DNA of 64,000 bases from Antedon mediterranea (Eukaryota > Echinodermata > Crinoidea > Comatulida > Antedonidae). The notes below the pieces were generated by a model. The model ran no database searches. It was not told where the DNA came from and worked only from the letters and a program-made list of their open reading frames with translations. Positions 59,166 to 64,000 of the stretch are shown in pieces. The position numbers were made by a program, and so were the translations under genes. Location of the stretch: NCBI RefSeq assembly GCF_964355755.1, contig NC_092677.1, positions 6,391,001-6,455,000 of the forward strand, written 5' to 3'. The stretch's first letter is position 1. Every line of letters starts with the position of its first letter.

Positions 59166-59184
59166 TGCATTTTGGGATTTATAG
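59166..59184 (+). promoter_or_regulatory. ZNF143-like site upstream of the KMT2-like gene
   Basis: TGCATTTTGGGATTTATAG closely follows the ZNF143 (Staf) consensus TGCATTNTGGGANTTGTAG, differing mainly at one position. Such sites mark metazoan promoters of broadly expressed genes. A GC-centred palindrome ATAGCGGGCCGCTAT overlaps its 3' end (59181-59195). Confidence 0.5.
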
Positions 59185-59652
59185 CGGGCCGCTATAATTA
59201 TTAGAATCGACTTATTTTTCACATTTTTAACAGTTTAAAGACGAAAAAAGTTATCGCAATAGGACCATATAGTATTATTTTTACATTAAATATAGTTTGT
59301 GATCTTAAATTAGATCTAAAAAACGTAGGGAATGGGGCTTTAAGTATTAGAGTGCAAATTAATGCCACAGGGAAAGGCGGCTCGACGAGACCATTGTGGA
59401 CAACTCGACATGTTTGCCATTTTTTTAAAAAATATTATAAACTATCTTTATTCTGTATAAATACTTTTCATACAATGTTTAGATACAAATTATTTTTTTA
59501 AAGATTGTGATTATAGTACCGATTGTGTTTCATGTTTACTATTTGTAGACTACAGTTGTGTGTCGTCGACGGCGCGGATAATGGATTACGCTTTGTTTAG
59601 GTCAACAAAAGGTTAAGAGTATAACGCTCGTTGCAGGGCTCTTTTTTAAGAC

Positions 59653-59667
59653 AACAAGATGGCGCGT
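59653..59667 (+). promoter_or_regulatory. YY1-like motif over the start codon
   Basis: CAAGATGGCGCG contains the YY1 consensus AAnATGGCG with its ATG being the initiator codon, an arrangement seen in many metazoan genes. Confidence 0.45.
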
Positions 59668-62600
59668 TTACGCTTCCCTGGTAGACCAGGGCAAAGATTT
59701 GGACGTAATCTTGTTAGATTGTTGCCTGAAGAAGCTCAAAATTGTAACAGAACATTCTTCAATGTTACAGCTACCATCCATAGAAATTTAAAGCAATTTT
59801 ATGATTTAGTTGGAGAGTCAGATGAGGTATTTATCGATGCATTTTCATACTCGCTCCATCTTGTTATCAATTCATTGACAATGACTTTGTTGGCATTGCT
59901 ATTCATCTAGCTAGGCCAGGGGAGTCTTGCTAGGCCCATGTAAGAAGGCCTAGCTTAGTCCTAGACCTATTGTGACTGTTATAATTTAAAATATACTAAT
60001 GCTAAAACATACAGTATGTAGGCCTATTTTATGTTGCTAGCTAGGCCTAGTAGTAGGCTAGACTATGTATTGTTGGTGATGTTCGTCCTGCTGGTCTGGC
60101 TGGCCTCTTGTTTTTTGTATCAACAAATTTATTGTAATGTAAATATTAAATAAAATTAAAATACACTGCAGTAGCATTGTATCGTCTAGACCTAATTAAG
60201 TACATCCCCAGCCATCCCCAGCCAAGCCCTATTAGTATTAATTTAATTATTATCATTTATGATTGTGCATTGTTGGATCAAGATTGATCGATTAATTACA
60301 TTTTTGGTGACAAGGTCTCTGTAAAAGTTATGATTTTATTGATGAAATGCAATTATAATTAGCACTCAAAATATCCAACAGTGTTCAGTAACCAGCCTAT
60401 AAACTGTAGCAGCTGTCTGAATATTTATTGTTATTTGTTTTGTAGGAGGAAGAATTTGAAGGCTTTTTGGATGAAGAGGTTAATGCAGTTCAGTACTCTG
60501 ACTTAGAACTGTCTCCAAGATTATTGCAAAATGTGTTGCTTGATTCTCCACCTAGGCCTAAGCCTACTATGTCTAGATCACGCATTACAAGGACTCCTAG
60601 AAAATCATACAGAGACTTATTAAAGTATGGAAAAGGCGAGTTTGCAAAATTTAAACCCAACAAGACCGAAAGTGAGGTTAAAAAAGCATTGAATGAGGTC
60701 AAATATGGTGCTTCTAAACAATTTTCAAGGCGTCCGGTTCTCCGATTGAAACGCTTACAGAACAGAAACTCACAGGGGTTATCAGACCTCGTACAATCTA
60801 GTAATCGTGCATTATCACCGAAGGTCAAGGAAGATCATACAAGCACTGACATTAAAGAGACTGAAGAAGAAGATCCATTGGTTTCAATAGGATCTGAGCA
60901 ACCAGAAGATGGGAAAATTGCAAGGATTATCCGGGTTAAGGGTCATAAATCAGTTATTCGATATTTGACACCCTCAGAGAATGACTATGTTACTGTAGAA
61001 CTTCTTAAAAGAAAACGTGTATGCAAAAAAACCTTTCCTTCAAAAGAACATCCTCGACCAAAGGTTGCTCTTAAAAAATCGGATCAAACCATTGCAAAGC
61101 AACTACTTAAGAAAGCAAAATCTGGAAGAAATATTTTCAATAGTCTTGCTTTGGCTAAAGAAGACAGTGTTCCACTTTTATGCCGAAAAAGGCAAATTAA
61201 AAGGACTCGGCAGTATGATGGCATGGTGTCGGGTCAAGACTTTGACTTCTTAAAGCGAAAAGACAGCACTGTGGAAAAGAAAACACTTACCAGAAAGAAG
61301 GAACTAAGAAGGGCAAAAGACTTGCAAATAACCAAAAGGAATGTTGCAAAAACTGCGAAGAAAGATGAATTATTAAAAGTTCCGAATAAGAACAAAAAAA
61401 AATTCTCTCTTCCTCAAGTTAGCGCCAGATCTTCCAGGAAAATTAAACCATCAAAACGTTTCTTGGATGGTAGTATGCTGTACAGCTCTGCTAACTTTTT
61501 AGATAATGATGTTTCGCCAAAGGATAATTCGGAAAAAGAGAATGTTAGTAAGGAGAACATAACAAATACAAAGATCATTAAAACAGAGGGAAATGTTAAA
61601 GAGAAGGGTAAGAAATCTTTAAGGGTCCAACAGCATTCAAAGGTGGCAAAAGCTGTAAGTTTAAAAAAGAAAGTCCAAATTACTAAGGTTATTTCAAAAA
61701 CTCTTGCTAAAAAGAAGAAATTAAAGTTGACAAGTATAGGTAAAAGAAAGCAACCACTTAGAAATAAAACAGTAAAATCAAATGATGTAAAAACCAGATC
61801 AAAATTTAGAAAAAGGATCGAATCCCCCCAAAGTGATCAGGTTGAGGTCAAACTTCAAGAGGAGGTGCCTGTAAAAAGTGAAGTAAGTGCAATAGAATCT
61901 TCAGAACTATGTCAAAATGTGTTGTCTGAAACCAAAGAAACTGACGATATTGCATCCATTTTGGAAGAAGACCGTAAAAAGAGAGAGAAGCAAATTGGGG
62001 TTAGTAGCAGTGATTATGATACATCATCCGTTGATTCAAATCACGACACTCAGCAAAATTTAGAAAACGTAACAACTGAATGCGACACAAAAGATGTACT
62101 GGTGAAAGATGATGTTATTTGTCAACACCTTACAGCCTTGTCGGAGTTTTCAAACGCAGAACTTTCTGAACTACAGAATATATTCAGCGATGAAGTTCCA
62201 TTAACTGACTTAAAATCTGCGCCAAGTAAAAAGAAAAAAAAGAAAAAGAAACATCGCCATAAACTTACTTATACACTTGGTAATGACGGTAAGATAAAAA
62301 AAAAGAAACACAAAAAAAAGAGGAAACGTCGGAAGGAGATTAAGAAAAGTCCAAGATCATCCCAAAAGCCGAAACGTTTTGAGGATAGAAACTTTGAATA
62401 CAGTAATAATTGGAGCGATATTGAGGAACATGGGCTTTTTAAACCATCTCACAGAAGTGAAAAGAAAAGCAAAGATATTCGTAAGCAACTTTTAAAGAAG
62501 GCAAAAGAAGATGCAAGACGACGCTTAATTATGAAATCAAAGGAGATGTCAGCAAAGACTGACAGGGTTCGGCACAGTAGTTCAAAGATGCAAAAGATGG

Positions 62601-63818
62601 AAACAAAATCACTGACACCAGGAGTTCTTGGGGTTTGGCCTGATGCTGGTAAGTACAATTACTTTACTCTAGATACCGTTATTTGTTTAGATATTTGCAT
62701 GGCATTTTTTTTTTCTTGCAAAGAACTGTGTACTGTACTTTCACTGAGAAAAATATACTGTACCAACCAACTCTACAGTAGTCTATTTAAATTTTTATTT
62801 TTCATGTTTTGTTGGACAATACAGTCTTCTTCCTTTTCTTTAACAGCCATATCTTTAATTCCTCTAATCCCTAAAAATTATTGTTTCTGTCAAGGATATT
62901 GCAATGCTAACAGTACTGTAGTAGTCTAAATCCCATCATTGGGTTACCAATTTTTAACTCAGTTCTTTGCAGATTCTTGATATTTTTATTATTGCATTTT
63001 GTTTTTTTTTATAGTGAATGCATTTTGTAGATTTGCTGTGTGTAAACATAATGATTCTTACATTTGTCAATAATTGCATTCAATATGGGTATTGCTTAAC
63101 CCTGCAAACCTAAAAAACATGTTTCAATCACTTTTATAGGGGTTTGCTACGTTTTTTTTTAAGTTTGCATTGTTTAGCAATAGCCATTCAGTACAGTTAA
63201 GTGTCACCATACAGAAATAAGTTACTTGTATTTCTCAATGGTGTAAATAACTGTACATTGTGTTTGATTACTGATAATTGCATCTGTACCTGTAATTAGT
63301 GAAAGTCTGTAAAATGATGAGTGCATCTTTTTTCGTAGAGTTTGATAGAATAGAACAAATGCAGCCAATAAATAGTACTTTAAATTGATAAAACATAAAA
63401 AAAAATCTTTCCTGAACTTTGAAAATAATAAATAAAACAATTAATGGCCACTAAAATTGTAATTACAACCGCATTACCTCTGTGATGTACAATACTGAAT
63501 TTCTTTACTGATCAGATACTGTACACAGTAGTTTTTCTCTCTGCAGTGCTTACTGTACTGTATGCATCATCCCTGTCTAAATTTTTTACTGAACAGATAT
63601 ATTTTTTCTTCAGTTAGAATTATCACAGATTTACTTGCACATTTGAAATTCCACTTTACTCTAATAACACCCATATAAAATATTGTAAACACATTAATGA
63701 AATAATATTAAAATGATTAAGCTTAATTGTTTCCCATTAATTAGTCTCCCGGCAGATGGCTGAGGCAATAGAAGCTGACAGGTCTCCCGAAAGAATCGCC
63801 AAGAACCAAGCGCTGAAG
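59659..63818 (+). CDS. KMT2A/KMT2B (MLL, trithorax-type) histone H3K4 methyltransferase, first three coding exons
   Basis: Exons 59659-59826, 60446-62648 and 63745-63818 join in frame (introns GT-AG, 619 and 1096 bp) to give 815 residues, running off the window before the CXXC, PHD and SET domains. Residues 1-16 (MARLRFPGRPGQRFGR) match the MLL menin-binding motif. Residues 57-68 (EEEFEGFLDEEV) match the LEDGF-binding FxGF motif and start exactly at the exon 2 boundary. Further MLL-like blocks are DQTIAKQLLKKAKSG (about 270) and VSARSSRKIKPSKRFLD (about 381). The rest is lysine-rich and disordered, with a basic run near 650-690. The known family methylates H3K4 at promoters and enhancers in a complex with WDR5, RBBP5 and ASH2L. 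The exon 2 frame stays open into intron 2 up to 62929, but GTAAGT at 62649 is the proper end. A single ancestor of KMT2A and KMT2B is expected in invertebrates. Confidence 0.9.
63085..63184. mobile_element. Miniature relative of the long inverted-repeat element, in KMT2 intron 2
   Basis: ATTGCTTAACCCTGCAAACC, ACATG...TCAATCACTTTTAT and GGGGTTTGCTACG, ending GTTTAGCAATAGC, match the central part of the element at 50203-51536 in the same order. The ends form a short inverted repeat. Confidence 0.65.
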
Positions 63819-64000
63819 GTTAGATTTCATTACGCATAATTGATGATAGCAAACATATTAATACAAAATCAGGACTGAAAATTAACCTTTAAACCATGGT
63901 GGCCAGCAGGGCCAGTTGAAGGATGGTCGCACTTAGTATTTAAAATGGCTGGCCCTTATTAATTTTGAGTAAATTTTGTTTGTGCGCGACAGTTGGGTGG
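63819..64000. other. Start of KMT2 intron 3
   Basis: Begins GTTAGATTT after the exon 3 donor. No further coding exon is identifiable before the window ends. Confidence 0.5.

Noticed and set aside
62649-62929. Extension of the KMT2 exon 2 ORF
   Set aside because: A GTAAGT donor at 62649 precedes a switch to hydrophobic low-complexity coding, and exon 3 at 63745 joins in frame.

Overview
This is nuclear DNA from an animal, most probably a marine invertebrate deuterostome such as an echinoderm. The evidence is AT-rich DNA with GT-AG introns, an MLL/KMT2 gene start, a Mag/SURL-like Ty3-gypsy element, CR1/L2-type LINE tails, a tRNA-derived SINE, and many scattered TAGGCCTA palindromes. I inferred the organism from general character, not from a marker gene.

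Layout. Positions 1-24,480 hold no gene I can support. They contain a tangled TA-rich inverted repeat with a tRNA-like unit and hammerhead-like motifs (0.9-2.5 kb), several short inverted-repeat (MITE-like) elements, small tandem repeats, a 1.6 kb minisatellite of 76-bp units (20.1-21.7 kb), and a LINE 3' end (24.1-24.3 kb).

Positions 24,480-46,270 are a tandem array of one gene family. Each full member is made of two coding exons on the minus strand. Exon 1 encodes a protein kinase resembling the STK35/PDIK1L group. Exon 2 encodes a linker, a ubiquitin-like domain and a C-terminal domain that looks like an ADP-ribosyltransferase fold. Members A (27.2-29.1 kb), C (36.2-38.2 kb) and D (40.1-42.0 kb) look intact. 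B (31.0-33.2 kb) is a pseudogene with three lesions. E (44.4-44.8 kb) is a 3' fragment, and F (44.9-46.3 kb) is a broken copy on the opposite strand, meeting E at an inversion breakpoint. A further decayed copy, G (25.3-25.9 kb), extends the array to the left, together with an orphan promoter/first-exon relic at 24.5 kb. C and D carry a recent gene-conversion tract. This array is the most novel item here: a kinase, ubiquitin-like and ADP-ribosyltransferase-like fusion family in active birth and death. Its function is not known from sequence.

Positions 46.4-57.6 kb are mostly mobile DNA: a SINE, a truncated LINE, a 1.3 kb long inverted-repeat element, and a 5'-truncated Ty3/gypsy element with Gag zinc knuckles, protease, reverse transcriptase, RNase H and integrase, plus a 3' LTR. 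A 24-bp minisatellite and a minus-strand LINE end follow.

Positions 59.1-63.8 kb are the promoter and first three coding exons of a KMT2A/KMT2B (MLL/trithorax-type) histone methyltransferase gene. It has the N-terminal menin-binding motif, and a LEDGF-binding motif placed right after the first splice junction. The gene runs off the right edge before the CXXC, PHD and SET domains.
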